The position numbers were made by a program, and so were the translations under genes. Under the pieces are notes generated by a model. The model searched no databases and was not told the origin of the DNA. It saw nothing but the letters and a program-made list of their open reading frames with translations. 64,000 bases of DNA, taken from positions 1 through 64,000 of the forward strand of contig NZ_BSTS01000017.1 of NCBI RefSeq assembly GCF_030269665.1, in the 5' to 3' direction. Every line of letters starts with the position of its first letter. Position 1 is the stretch's first letter. Shown here one piece after another: positions 42,231-51,183 of this stretch. This DNA is from Actinomycetospora sp. NBRC 106375. GTDB taxonomy: Bacteria > Actinomycetota > Actinomycetes > Mycobacteriales > Pseudonocardiaceae.

Positions 42231-44966
42231 GTGAGCAGTGCCGTGCCGGTGCCGGGCTCGCGGGGCCTCGCCGTCGTCCGGGCGACGACGGCGTCCCGCC
42301 GGGCCGAGGCGCGCACGACGTTGCCCACGGGCGACACCGGCACCGACGTGCCGCCCACCGCGCCCGGCACCCCGGGAGGCCCGCCGCTCCCGGCCGGCGC
42401 GGCACTGCGCCACGACGGCCGCGGGCGCATCGTCGAGGTGCGCGAGCCCGTGGCCCGGATGGTCGACCCGACCGGCGGCCTCGACCCGCGCAGCATGCTC
42501 GGCAGGCCCCTGGGCGAGCTGCTCGTCGGCCTCGGGCCCGTCGAGCCGGCCGCCGGGCCGGACGGGCTCCTCGCGGCCCGGCTGCGCCGGGTGGCCGCCG
42601 CGCCGCTGCCGGTGCGGGTCGTCGCGTGGCCGGACGCCGTCGGCGGCGCGGTGCTCGTCCTGGTGCCGGACGCCCCCGAGACGGCGGCGGTGCCGTCGGC
42701 GCCGACCGCACCGTCCGCGCCGTCCGCGCCGGCGGGCCCCGCGGCGTCGTCCCCGACGGCCGCCGACGTCGAGCGGATCGCGGGTCTGGGCCACTGGGAG
42801 GTCGACCTCGCCACCGGCTCCGCCTGGCTCTCGCCGGCGCTCGCGGACCTGCTCGGGGTCGACCCGCACGCCACCCGGCGCGCCGACGGCCTCGTGGCCG
42901 CGCTGCACCCCGACGACCGCGGCAGCCTGCTGAGCGGGTGGAAAGCCCTGGTCAGCGACGGCGCCCCGCTCGACGACGAGGTGCGCCTCGGCGACGGCAG
43001 CGGGCGCATCCTGCAGCTGCACGCCGCGCTGCGCGCCGGGGGCTCGGTGCTCGGCACCGCCGCCGACGTGACCGCCCGCCGGCAGGCCGAGGAGCGGCTG
43101 CGCGCCTCCACCCAGCGCTTCACCGATCTGCTCGCCGTCGCGCCGGTCGGGATCGCGATGTTCGACGACGACGAGCGGCTGGTCGACGCGAACCAGTCGC
43201 TGTGCCGGCTGCTCGGCCACGGGCTCGAGTCGTTGCGCCGGCGACGCGCCGACGAGCTGCTCGACCTCGACGCCGAGGCGGCCGCCGGCGTGGGGCCCGC
43301 GACGCCGCTGCTCGCGCGCCCGGCGGGGTCGGCGGGCTCGGTGAGCTGGTCGTGCTCGCCGCGGGCCCTGCGCACCCGCGAGCGCGGCGCGGACGGCGCG
43401 GACGCGGCGGCGGTGTGGTGCGAGCTGCACGTCTCGGTGTCGGTGCACGACGACGGCGGCGTCACCCACCTCGTGGTGTTCACCGACGTCACCGACGCGC
43501 GCCGGGTCGAGGCGAGCCTGCGCCACCAGGCCATGCACGACGAGCTGACCGGCCTGCCCAACCGCCGCGCGCTGACGACCACCGTGTCGCGGCTGCTCTC
43601 GGGCCCGACGGCCCGGCGCGTCGGGGTCCTGTTCTGCGACCTCGACAACTTCAAGCGCGTCAACGACTCGCTCGGCCACGACGCGGGCGACGAGCTGCTC
43701 GTCGAGCTGGCCGCGCGGCTGCGCGAGCGCCTCCCGGACGGGTGCGCGGCGTCGCGCAGCGCGGGCGACGAGTTCGTCGTCGTGTGCGCCGACGTCGACC
43801 TGCACGGCGGGCTGGACGCGCTGTCCGCGACGGTCGCCGGCATCCTGCGCACGGCCATCCCGGTGCACGGCCAGCTCGTGCGGATCTCGGCGACGGTCGG
43901 GGCGGCGGTCGGCGCGACGATCGGGGTGGGGGCCGCGGGCGACCTCCCCGACCCGTCGCACGTCGACGTCGACCCGGTCGGCGACCCGGTCGCCCAGGTG
44001 CTGCGCCAGGAGCGCGCCACCGAGCTCGCCGGCCTCGAGCCCGCCCCGTCGCACCCGGGCACCGGCGACCTCATGCGCTTCGCCGACGCGGCGCTGTTCG
44101 AGGCCAAGAGCGGCGGCAGCGGCCGGTTCGCCCTCGCCGACGAGGCGATCATGAAGGGCGCCGACGAGGCGCTGCGGATGGAGACCCAGCTGCGCGAGGC
44201 CATGGTCAACGACGAGCTGGTGCTGCACTTCCAGCCCGTCGTCGGCCCCGACGGCCGGGTGCAGACCGCCGAGGCGCTCGTGCGCTGGCAGCACCCCGAG
44301 CAGGGCCTGATCTTCCCGGACAAGTTCCTGCCGGTCGCCGAGGCCGCCGAGCTGATGGGCGACCTCGACCGCTGGGTCCTGCGCACCGCGGTGCGCGAGG
44401 CGGCGGTGTGGCCGGCGTCGGGTCCCGACGGGATCGTGCCCTCGGTGGCGGTCAACCTCGCGGGCCTGCTGCCCGGTGACCCGGACTTCCTCGACACCGT
44501 GCGCGAGGCCGTCGCCGACGCCGGGCTGCCGTGGGACCGCCTGGTCCTCGAGCTCGTCGAGACCTGCCTGGCCGACCTGCCCGCGACCACGCTGCGCGAG
44601 ATGAACGAGCTCATCGCGGCGGGCGTGCGCTTCGCGGTCGACGACTTCGGTACCGGCTACTCGTCGCTCTCGCGCCTGACCGGCCTGCCCGCGCAGATCG
44701 TCAAGCTCGACCGCGGGTTCGTGCGCGGGGTGGCCACCGGCGAGTCGGACCGCGCCGTCGCCCGCGCCGTCGTCGACCTCACCGCCGCGATCGGGCAGGT
44801 GTGCGTGGCCGAGGGGGTCGAGGACGCCGACCAGTTCGCGGTCCTGCGCGACCTCGGCGTCCACGCCTACCAGGGCTGGCTGTTCGCCCGCGCCATGCCG
44901 GCGGAGAAGTTCACCGAGCTCCTGCGCCGCGGCCCGCTGACCCCCGAGGACCGCGCGGCCGGCTGA
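42231..44966 (+). CDS. PAS-GGDEF-EAL cyclic-di-GMP turnover protein
   Basis: A 911-residue soluble signalling protein that may make and degrade c-di-GMP. After an Ala/Pro-rich N-terminus come two PAS-like domains (about 180-280, GHWEVDLATGSAWLSPALAD; about 290-410, RFTDLLAVAPVGIAMFDDDE). The diguanylate cyclase domain has DNFKRVNDSLGHDAGDELL and the active loop AGDEF (511-515), usually active. The EAL domain has AEALVRWQHPEQG (681-683), DDFGTGYSSLSRL, KLDRGFVRG and VAEGVED, all catalytic residues present. No membrane segment is seen, so the signal is cytosolic. GTG 42231 follows GAGGGGGAGA; the frame extends upstream to 42066 without conservation. Confidence 0.9.
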   Translation: MSSAVPVPGSRGLAVVRATTASRRAEARTTLPTGDTGTDVPPTAPGTPGGPPLPAGAALRHDGRGRIVEVREPVARMVDPTGGLDPRSMLGRPLGELLVGLGPVEPAAGPDGLLAARLRRVAAAPLPVRVVAWPDAVGGAVLVLVPDAPETAAVPSAPTAPSAPSAPAGPAASSPTAADVERIAGLGHWEVDLATGSAWLSPALADLLGVDPHATRRADGLVAALHPDDRGSLLSGWKALVSDGAPLDDEVRLGDGSGRILQLHAALRAGGSVLGTAADVTARRQAEERLRASTQRFTDLLAVAPVGIAMFDDDERLVDANQSLCRLLGHGLESLRRRRADELLDLDAEAAAGVGPATPLLARPAGSAGSVSWSCSPRALRTRERGADGADAAAVWCELHVSVSVHDDGGVTHLVVFTDVTDARRVEASLRHQAMHDELTGLPNRRALTTTVSRLLSGPTARRVGVLFCDLDNFKRVNDSLGHDAGDELLVELAARLRERLPDGCAASRSAGDEFVVVCADVDLHGGLDALSATVAGILRTAIPVHGQLVRISATVGAAVGATIGVGAAGDLPDPSHVDVDPVGDPVAQVLRQERATELAGLEPAPSHPGTGDLMRFADAALFEAKSGGSGRFALADEAIMKGADEALRMETQLREAMVNDELVLHFQPVVGPDGRVQTAEALVRWQHPEQGLIFPDKFLPVAEAAELMGDLDRWVLRTAVREAAVWPASGPDGIVPSVAVNLAGLLPGDPDFLDTVREAVADAGLPWDRLVLELVETCLADLPATTLREMNELIAAGVRFAVDDFGTGYSSLSRLTGLPAQIVKLDRGFVRGVATGESDRAVARAVVDLTAAIGQVCVAEGVEDADQFAVLRDLGVHAYQGWLFARAMPAEKFTELLRRGPLTPEDRAAG

Positions 44967-45063
44967 TCTCCCGGACGTGTCAGCGGTGGGCCACCGCGGA
45001 CATCGAGTGTCCGCAACGCCACACGCTCGACGGTGATCGGTCGCGGCTGTCGGGGGGTGCGGC

Positions 45064-45069
45064 TAGATT
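45064..45069 (+). promoter_or_regulatory. -10 element TAGATT for the osmoprotectant ABC operon
   Basis: TAGATT lies about 55 nt before GTG 45124, in the gap after the GGDEF-EAL gene. The -35 region (CTGTCGG-type) is weak. Confidence 0.4.
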
Positions 45070-45123
45070 CTCGCGACGACTCGGTGGCCACGCCTGTGCC
45101 ACCGGCGGATCCGGGGGCGCCAC

Positions 45124-46203
45124 GTGATCGAGTTCCGGGACGTGGGCAAGCGGTTCGCCGACGGCACCGTCGGCCTGGAGTCGCTGTCGCTGACCGCCCG
45201 CGAGGGCGAGATCACCGTGCTGGTGGGTCCGTCGGGCTGCGGCAAGACGACGTCGCTGCGCACCGTCAACCGCATGGTGGAGCCGACGTCGGGCTCCGTG
45301 CACCTCGCGGGCCAGGACGTCGCCGAGGCCGACCCGGCGCTGCTGCGCCGCGGCATCGGCTACGTCATCCAGCAGGCGGGCCTGTTCCCGCACCGCCGCG
45401 TGATCGACAACGTGGCGACGGTGCCGGTCCTGCAGGGGCTCCCGCGCCGCGAGGCCAGGGCCCGGGCGGCGGAGGTGCTCGAGCGCGTCGGGCTCGACGG
45501 CGCCATGGCCCAGCGGTGGCCCGCGCAGCTCTCGGGGGGCCAGCAGCAGCGCGTCGGCGTCGCGCGGGCGCTGGCCGGCGACGCGCCCGTGCTGCTGATG
45601 GACGAGCCGTTCTCGGCGGTCGACCCCGTGGTGCGCGTGGAGCTGCAGGACGAGCTGCTGCGCCTGCAGGCCGACCTCGGCAAGACCATCCTGTTCGTCA
45701 CCCACGACATCGACGAGGCCATCCGCCTGGGCGACCGCGTCGCGGTGCTGCGCGTGGGCGGGCGCCTCGCGCAGTTCGCGCCGCCCGACGAGCTGCTCGC
45801 GGCCCCGGTGGACGACTTCGTGTCCGGCTTCGTGGGCCGCGACCGCGGCTACCGCCGCCTCGGGTTCGTGCCGGCCACGGCGCTGCGGCTGGTCGACCTG
45901 CCCACGCGCGCCGACGAGAACGGCTCCTCCGGGGTGCCGGGGGAGTGGACGGTGCTGCTCGACGGCGCCGAGCGCCCGGCCGCCTGGCTGGGCCCCGACG
46001 GCGCGCGCCACGACCTCGGCTCGGTGTACGTCACCGACGGCGCCGACGCCGCGTCCGACGGCGCGGGCACGCTGCGCGGCGCGCTCGACGCGGCGCTGAG
46101 TTCGCCGGCGGGCCGGGGGGTCGCCGTCGACGGCGCGGGCCGCTACCGGGGCGGGGTCGACACCGACGACGTGCTGGCGCTGCTCGACCGGGGCGCCCCG
46201 TGA
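45124..46203 (+). CDS. glycine betaine/osmoprotectant ABC transporter ATP-binding protein
   Basis: A 359-residue ATPase of the OpuCA/ProV type that powers import of quaternary ammonium osmoprotectants. Walker A is VGPSGCGKTTSLRT, the signature LSGGQQQRVGVARAL, Walker B VLLMDEPFSAVD and the H-loop VTHDIDEA. The C-terminal 110 residues (after FVSGFVGRDRGYRRLGF) resemble the CBS-type regulatory tail of OpuCA, although the CBS pair is degenerate. It is followed by two permease genes and a binding protein, with overlap to the next gene in GTGA (46200-46203). The substrate cannot be chosen among betaine, choline and carnitine. Confidence 0.9.
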   Translation: MIEFRDVGKRFADGTVGLESLSLTAREGEITVLVGPSGCGKTTSLRTVNRMVEPTSGSVHLAGQDVAEADPALLRRGIGYVIQQAGLFPHRRVIDNVATVPVLQGLPRREARARAAEVLERVGLDGAMAQRWPAQLSGGQQQRVGVARALAGDAPVLLMDEPFSAVDPVVRVELQDELLRLQADLGKTILFVTHDIDEAIRLGDRVAVLRVGGRLAQFAPPDELLAAPVDDFVSGFVGRDRGYRRLGFVPATALRLVDLPTRADENGSSGVPGEWTVLLDGAERPAAWLGPDGARHDLGSVYVTDGADAASDGAGTLRGALDAALSSPAGRGVAVDGAGRYRGGVDTDDVLALLDRGAP

Positions 46204-46835
46204 GGGCCTTCGGGTACGAGATCGACGAGCTCGTCGTGGACCACGTGCTGCTGGCCGTCGTCCCGGTGCTGCTCGGGCTGGTGATCGCGCTGCCGCTGGG
46301 CTGGTGGGCCCACCGATCGCGGGGCGCGCGCCGGGTGCTCGTGCCGTTGTCCGGCGCGCTTTACACGATCCCGTCCCTCGCCCTCATCGTGTTCATCCCG
46401 GTGCTGCTGGCCACGCCGATCCTCAGCCCCCTCAACGTTCTGGTGACGCTGACGATCTACGCGGTGGCGCTGCTCGTGCGCAGCGTCGCCGAGGCGCTCG
46501 ACTCCGTGTCCGACACGGTCACCACGGCGGCGGTCGCCGTCGGGTACCGCCCGACGGGCCTCCTGCTCGGTGTGCAGCTCCCGCTCGCGGTGCCGGTGCT
46601 CACCGCCGGGGTGCGGGTCGCGTCGGTCACGACGTTCTCGATGGTCACGGTGGGCGCCCTCGTCGGGGTGCAGTCCCTGGGCACGCTGATGACCGACGGG
46701 TTCCAGCAGGACTACACGGCCATGGTCGTCACCGGCATCGTCGGCTCGATCGCGCTCGCGTTCGTCTTCGACGCCCTGTGGCTCGGGCTCGGACGGTCCC
46801 TCACGCCGTGGTCGCGCGCCCGGGCGGGGGTGTAG
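46200..46835 (+). CDS. osmoprotectant ABC transporter permease 1
   Basis: A 211-residue inner-membrane permease of the OpuCB/ProW class with about six helices (LLAVVPVLLGLVIALPLGWW, VPLSGALYTIPSLALIVFIP, VLVTLTIYAVALLVRSVAEA and others). The EAA-like coupling loop reads AVAVGYRPTGLLLGVQLPLAV. GALYTIPSLALI is the family's conserved first block. GTG 46200 overlaps the ATPase stop, so the genes are co-translated. It differs from permease 2 in sequence, as in OpuC-type systems with two distinct permeases. Confidence 0.9.
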   Translation: MRAFGYEIDELVVDHVLLAVVPVLLGLVIALPLGWWAHRSRGARRVLVPLSGALYTIPSLALIVFIPVLLATPILSPLNVLVTLTIYAVALLVRSVAEALDSVSDTVTTAAVAVGYRPTGLLLGVQLPLAVPVLTAGVRVASVTTFSMVTVGALVGVQSLGTLMTDGFQQDYTAMVVTGIVGSIALAFVFDALWLGLGRSLTPWSRARAGV

Positions 46836-46838
46836 GCG

Positions 46839-47552
46839 GTGCTCGGACGTCTCCTGGACTGGTTCACCGCTCCCGCGCAGTGGAGCAGCGGCACCGGCAT
46901 CCCGACCCGCGTGCTCGAGCACCTCGGCTACACCCTGCTGGCCGTCGTCATCGCCGCGGTGATCGCCCTGCCGCTCGGCGCGCTCATCGGGCACACCCGC
47001 CGCGGCGGGCTCGCCGTCGTCGGCGTGGCCAACGGCCTGCGCGCGGTCCCCGAGATCGGCGTGCTCGTGCTGTTCGTCCTCCTGCTCGGGCTGGGCCTGC
47101 TGCCGCCGACGCTCGCGCTCGTCCTGCTCGCGGTCCCGCCGATGCTCGCCGGCGCGTACTCCGGGGTCGCCGGGGCCGACGCCGGCGCGGTCGACGCCGC
47201 GCGCGGCATGGGCATGCGCGAGCACCAGATCCTGCTGCAGGTCGAGGTGCCCGCCGCCGTGCCGCTGGTGCTCGGCGGGGTGCGCTTCGCGACGCTGCAG
47301 GTGGTGGCCACCGCGACCATCGCCGCCTACGTCGGCCTGGGCGGGCTCGGGCGCTACATCATCGACGGCTTCTCGGTGCGCGACTACCCGCAGGTGCTCG
47401 GCGGCGCCCTCGTCGTTGCCGTGCTGTCGATCGTCGTCGAGCTCGTCCTGCAGGGCCTGGGGCGGCTCGTCACGCCCGGCCCCGGCCGCGTCCGGATCAC
47501 GAGCCCCTTCGCGCCCGCCGACCCCCCGACCTCCCGCCCCGTCCCGTCCTGA
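46839..47552 (+). CDS. osmoprotectant ABC transporter permease 2
   Basis: A 237-residue OpuCD-type permease, starting 3 nt after permease 1. It has the family blocks HLGYTLLAVVIAAVIALPLGAL, VVGVANGLRAVPEIGVLVLF (P-x-[IL]-G/A), GADAGAVDAARGMGMREHQI (EAA-like loop contacting the ATPase) and GLGGLGRYIIDGFSVRDYPQ, which is very characteristic of ProW/OpuC permeases. About six helices. The C-terminus (RITSPFAPADPPTSRPVPS) is a short polar tail. Co-transcribed with its neighbours. Confidence 0.9.
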   Translation: MLGRLLDWFTAPAQWSSGTGIPTRVLEHLGYTLLAVVIAAVIALPLGALIGHTRRGGLAVVGVANGLRAVPEIGVLVLFVLLLGLGLLPPTLALVLLAVPPMLAGAYSGVAGADAGAVDAARGMGMREHQILLQVEVPAAVPLVLGGVRFATLQVVATATIAAYVGLGGLGRYIIDGFSVRDYPQVLGGALVVAVLSIVVELVLQGLGRLVTPGPGRVRITSPFAPADPPTSRPVPS

Positions 47553-47566
47553 GAGAGGCCCGACCG

Positions 47567-48493
47567 ATGATCCGATCTTCGCGTGCGTTGCTCCTGGCGG
47601 CGATCGCCGCCGTGGGTGTCCTCCTCGCCGGGTGCGGCGGGGGCTCCGACCCCCTGGCCACCCAGCCCGCCGCGCCGTCGGCGCCGGGCACGGTCCGCAT
47701 CGGGTCGGCGAACTTCACCGAGAACCGCCTCATCGCGGAGATCTACGCGACCGCGCTCGAGGCGAAGGGCGTCGCCGTCGAGCGCCGCTTCGGCATCGGC
47801 AGCCGCGAGACCTACTACCCGGCCGTCGAGCGCGGCGAGATCGACCTCGTGCCCGACTACACGGGCAACCTGCTGCAGTTCCTCGACCCGCAGACCACGG
47901 CCACCGCGTCGGACCAGGTCTACCAGCAGCTCACCACCAAGCTGCCGCCCCAGCTCCAGCTGCTCCCGCAGAGCGCCGCGGAGGACAAGGACGCCGTCGT
48001 CGTCACCCGCGCGTTCGCGACGCAGAACAACCTCGCGTCGATCGAGGACCTCACCCGGCTCTGCCCGACGGTCGCGTTCGGGGGGCCGCCGGAGTTCCAG
48101 CAGCGCGCCTACGGCATCCCCGGCCTCCAGCGCCTCTACGGCTGCACGTTCCGCGAGTTCCGCGCCCTCGACGCCGGCGGGCCCCTGACCGTCGCCGCCC
48201 TGCGCGACGGCACCGTCCAGGCCGCCGACCTGTTCACCACCGACGCCTCGATCCCGGAGAACGACTTCGTCGTCCTCGCCGACCCGCGCTCGAACTTCGC
48301 GGCGCAGAACGTCGTGCCGCTGATCAACCGCGGCAAGGCGGGCGACCCGCGCGTCACCGAGACGCTGAACCAGATCTCGGCGAAGCTCGACACGGCCCAG
48401 CTCACCGCGCTCAACGCCCGCCTCGCCGGCCCGGACCGTCCGGACCCGGCCCAGGTCGCCCGCGACTGGCTGAACTCGGCCGGGGTCCGGTAG
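47567..48493 (+). CDS. glycine betaine/osmoprotectant-binding lipoprotein
   Basis: A 308-residue extracytoplasmic solute-binding lipoprotein (OpuAC/ProX-like). The signal is RSSRALLLAAIAAVGVLLAGC, with the lipobox LLAGC and acylated Cys at about residue 22 (the run is broken here by the listed residues). The mature part opens TVRIGSANFTENRLIAEIYA and contains DLVPDYTGNLLQFL, which are the family's ligand-pocket blocks. It closes the four-gene ABC operon, starting 14 nt after permease 2, and is followed by a hairpin at 48501-48536. ATG 47567 follows GAGAGAGG. Confidence 0.92.
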   Translation: MIRSSRALLLAAIAAVGVLLAGCGGGSDPLATQPAAPSAPGTVRIGSANFTENRLIAEIYATALEAKGVAVERRFGIGSRETYYPAVERGEIDLVPDYTGNLLQFLDPQTTATASDQVYQQLTTKLPPQLQLLPQSAAEDKDAVVVTRAFATQNNLASIEDLTRLCPTVAFGGPPEFQQRAYGIPGLQRLYGCTFREFRALDAGGPLTVAALRDGTVQAADLFTTDASIPENDFVVLADPRSNFAAQNVVPLINRGKAGDPRVTETLNQISAKLDTAQLTALNARLAGPDRPDPAQVARDWLNSAGVR

Positions 48494-48500
48494 CCGCGGG

Positions 48501-48536
48501 GGCACGCCGACCCTGTGCCAGGGTGGTCGGCGTGCC
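48501..48536 (+). terminator. hairpin after the osmoprotectant operon, covering the next start codon
   Basis: GGCACGCCGACC (48501-48512) and CCCTG pair with CAGGG and GGTCGGCGTGCC (48519-48536), leaving a small loop. It starts 8 nt after the operon's last stop and spans GTG 48532 of the CobW gene. It may terminate the operon and also reduce translation of the next gene from read-through RNA. Confidence 0.55.
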
Positions 48537-49527
48537 CCGTCGCGTCCCCGTGGTGCTGGTCGCCGGTCACCTCGGTGCCGGGAAGTCGACGCTGGTCAAC
48601 CACCTGCTGCGCCACGCCGACGGGGTCCGGATCGGCGTCGTCGTCAATGACTTCGGCGCCATCGGGATCGACGCGATGCTCGTGGCCGGCCAGGCCAGCG
48701 CGGTGACCTCGCTGGCCGACGGCTGCCTGTGCTGCACCACGGACGCGAACGGCCTCGCCGCGCTGCTCGCCGAGCTCACCGCACCCGCGGCCCGCCTCGA
48801 CCTCGTCGTGGTGGAGGCCAGCGGGATCGCGGAGCCCCGCGAGCTGGTGCGCCTCCTGCTCGACGCGATCGCGGGCGACGCGCGGCACGCGGAGTACGGC
48901 GGGCTGGTGGCGGTCGTGGACGCCGCCGACGGCCGGACCGACGACGCGGTCCGCCTCGCCGACCTCGTGGTGGTCAACCAGGTCGACCGCGTCGACGACC
49001 CCACGGCGCTGCTGACGTCGGTGCGCGCGGTCGCCGCGGGCCCGGCGCTCCCGGTGGTCCGCGGTGCCGTCGACCCGGCGCTGCTCGTCGACCCGCCGGC
49101 CCGTCGCGCCCCGCGGCGGACCGGCCAGCTGTCGTTCGACGTGCTGCTGCGGGAGGACGCGGCGGGCGCCCACACCCACGCGAACTGGGACAGCGTCGCG
49201 GTCGACCGGGACGCCCCCCTGGACCCGGCGCGGTTCGCCGCGTTCCTCGAGGCGGGCCCGGCCGGCGTGTTCCGGAGCAAGGGCGTGGTCCGGTTCCCCG
49301 GCGCCGCCCCGTTCGTCGTGCAGACGGTCGGGACGGCGATCCGGGTGCGGCCGGCGCCCCGCTCCGCCGCCGTCGCGGGCGCCCGCCTGGTGTTCCTCGG
49401 CGTCGGCCTGGACGCCGGAGCGCTGCACGCGGCGCTCGACGCCTGTGCCGCCGACCCCGCGGCGCCCGAACCGTCGCTGCTGCCGGTGCTGCGCTACGAG
49501 GAGTCGGACCGGGTCGACGCGGGCTGA
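48532..49527 (+). CDS. CobW/G3E-family GTPase (metal chaperone-like)
   Basis: A 331-residue G3E GTPase. Walker A is VAGHLGAGKSTLVNHLL, the metal-binding CxCC is in LADGCLCCTT, Walker B is VVVEASGIAEP and the base motif is NQVDRVDD. The C-terminal CobW_C domain is at about 215-325 (LSFDVLLREDAAG, FRSKGVVRFPGAAPFVVQTV). Such proteins load zinc, cobalt or other metals onto client enzymes; the metal cannot be judged here. HTHANWDSV in the C-terminal part offers extra His ligands. GTG 48532 lies in a hairpin and lacks a ribosome-binding site; internal GTGs at 48550 and 48553 are less likely because they would shorten the N-terminal strand. Confidence 0.85.
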   Translation: MPRRVPVVLVAGHLGAGKSTLVNHLLRHADGVRIGVVVNDFGAIGIDAMLVAGQASAVTSLADGCLCCTTDANGLAALLAELTAPAARLDLVVVEASGIAEPRELVRLLLDAIAGDARHAEYGGLVAVVDAADGRTDDAVRLADLVVVNQVDRVDDPTALLTSVRAVAAGPALPVVRGAVDPALLVDPPARRAPRRTGQLSFDVLLREDAAGAHTHANWDSVAVDRDAPLDPARFAAFLEAGPAGVFRSKGVVRFPGAAPFVVQTVGTAIRVRPAPRSAAVAGARLVFLGVGLDAGALHAALDACAADPAAPEPSLLPVLRYEESDRVDAG

Positions 49528-49537
49528 GGGTCGGCGC

Positions 49538-51163
49538 TCAGGACGCCCGGGCCTCGTCGCGCGGGGTCAGCACGAACCCCTCGTAGTCGGCGTCCGCGAC
49601 CCCGGCGAGCTGCTCCCGGTACGCGGCGTGCCCGGCCATGTAGAACATCACGGCGTTCTTCTTGCCCGGGATGTTCGCCCCGAAGATCCACGACTCGGCC
49701 TGCGGGAACAGCGTCATGTCGGCGATCTCCCGGCACGTCTGCGTCCACCGGTCCTCGGCGTCCTGGGTGGGCTCGACCGTCGCGGACCCCGACTCCTCGG
49801 TCCGCCGGACCAGGTCGCCGATCCACTCGACCTGGGCCTCGATGCTCGGCGGCAGGTTGGTGAACGGCCCGTTCGGCCCGAGGATCATGAACATGTTCGG
49901 GAAGTCGGCCACCGAGACGCCCAGGAAGCTGGTCGGCCCCTCGGTCCAGTGCTCGTCGATGTGCCGCCCGCCGCGCCCGCGCAGGTCCATCGCGCGGTAG
50001 TTGCCGTCGACGGCGTCGAACCCGGTGGCGAGCACGAGGACGTCGAGCTCGTGCTCGACCCCGTCCGCGGTGCGCACGCCGTGCGGCGTGATCCGCTCGA
50101 TCGGGTTCTCCTGGAGCGAGACCAGCGTGACGTCGTCCCGGTTGAAGATCTCGTAGTAGCCCTCGTTGCACAACGGGCGCTTGGCGTAGAGGTCGCTGGG
50201 CGTGAGCTTGCGGGCCGTCTCCGGGTCGTCGACCGTCTCGGCGATCTTCGAGCGGATGAACGCGGCGGCCGCGGCGTTGGCGTCCGGGTCGCTGGCGATG
50301 TCGCAGAACGTCCCGAACATGAACCGGAAGCCGTTGCCCTTGTCCCAGTTCTCCTGGAACACCCGCTCGCGCTCCTCGGCCGAGACGTCCATCGCGTGGA
50401 CGGTGCTCTCCTCGAACCCGAACGCCACGATCGAGCCGCGCACCTGCTCCCAGATGGCGTGGAAGTCCTCCTTGGTCCGCGCGACCTCGTCGGCACCGAC
50501 CGGACCGTTGCCCGACGGGACGACGTACTGCGCCGAGCGCTGGAACACGGTCAGGTGCTCGGCCATCGGGGCGGCGGCCACGATGAACTGGGTCCCGGTC
50601 GAGCCGGTGCCGATCACGCCGACCCGCCGGCCGCGGATGTCGAGGTCGTCGGGCCAGGCGTTGGTGTGCACGAGGCGCCCGGCGAACTCGTCGAGCCCGG
50701 GGATGTCGGGGACGTTGCTCTTCGCGAGCAGCCCGAGCGCCGTCACGAGGTAGCGGCACGTGAGCCGCTCGCCGGCGGCGGTCGTCACGTGCCAGAGGTC
50801 GTCCTCCTCGTCGAACGCCGCGCCGGTGACCTCCGTAGAGAGCTGGATGTCGCGGGCGAGGTCGAAGCGCTCGACGACGTGCTCGAGGTAGGCGAGGACG
50901 TCGGGCTGGTCGAGGTAGCGCGTGCTCCAGTCCCACTCCTGCAGGAGGTCGGTGTCGAAGGAGTAGCGGTAGACGAAGCCCTCGGTGTCGGATTTCGCGC
51001 CCGGATACCGGTTGAAGTACCAGGTGCCCCCGACGCCGCCGCCCTTCTCGAGGACGCGGGTGCGCAGGCCGAGCCGGTCGCGCAGCGTGTGCAGCATGTA
51101 GATGCCGCCGAATCCGGCGCCGATGACGATCGCGTCGAGGTCCGGGGTGACGGTGGTGCTCAT
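49538..51163 (-). CDS. Baeyer-Villiger flavin monooxygenase
   Basis: A 541-residue type I Baeyer-Villiger monooxygenase, which inserts oxygen next to a ketone using FAD, NADPH and O2. The FAD motif is IVIGAGFGGIYMLHTL, the fingerprint FAGRLVHTNAWPD matches FxGxxxHxxxW(P/D) and the NADPH motif is VGVIGTGSTGTQFI. GGTWYFNRYPGAKSD and LGPNGPFTNLPPSIE are conserved in cyclohexanone/acetone monooxygenase relatives. ATG 51163 is preceded by GGAAGGG. The esterase gene lies 20 nt upstream on the same strand and a GAF/Fis regulator is divergent, so the unit probably turns a ketone into an ester and then into alcohol plus acid. The ketone is unknown. Confidence 0.92.
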   Translation of the reverse strand: MSTTVTPDLDAIVIGAGFGGIYMLHTLRDRLGLRTRVLEKGGGVGGTWYFNRYPGAKSDTEGFVYRYSFDTDLLQEWDWSTRYLDQPDVLAYLEHVVERFDLARDIQLSTEVTGAAFDEEDDLWHVTTAAGERLTCRYLVTALGLLAKSNVPDIPGLDEFAGRLVHTNAWPDDLDIRGRRVGVIGTGSTGTQFIVAAAPMAEHLTVFQRSAQYVVPSGNGPVGADEVARTKEDFHAIWEQVRGSIVAFGFEESTVHAMDVSAEERERVFQENWDKGNGFRFMFGTFCDIASDPDANAAAAAFIRSKIAETVDDPETARKLTPSDLYAKRPLCNEGYYEIFNRDDVTLVSLQENPIERITPHGVRTADGVEHELDVLVLATGFDAVDGNYRAMDLRGRGGRHIDEHWTEGPTSFLGVSVADFPNMFMILGPNGPFTNLPPSIEAQVEWIGDLVRRTEESGSATVEPTQDAEDRWTQTCREIADMTLFPQAESWIFGANIPGKKNAVMFYMAGHAAYREQLAGVADADYEGFVLTPRDEARAS

Positions 51164-51183
51164 GGCGGGATCCCTTCCGGGGG

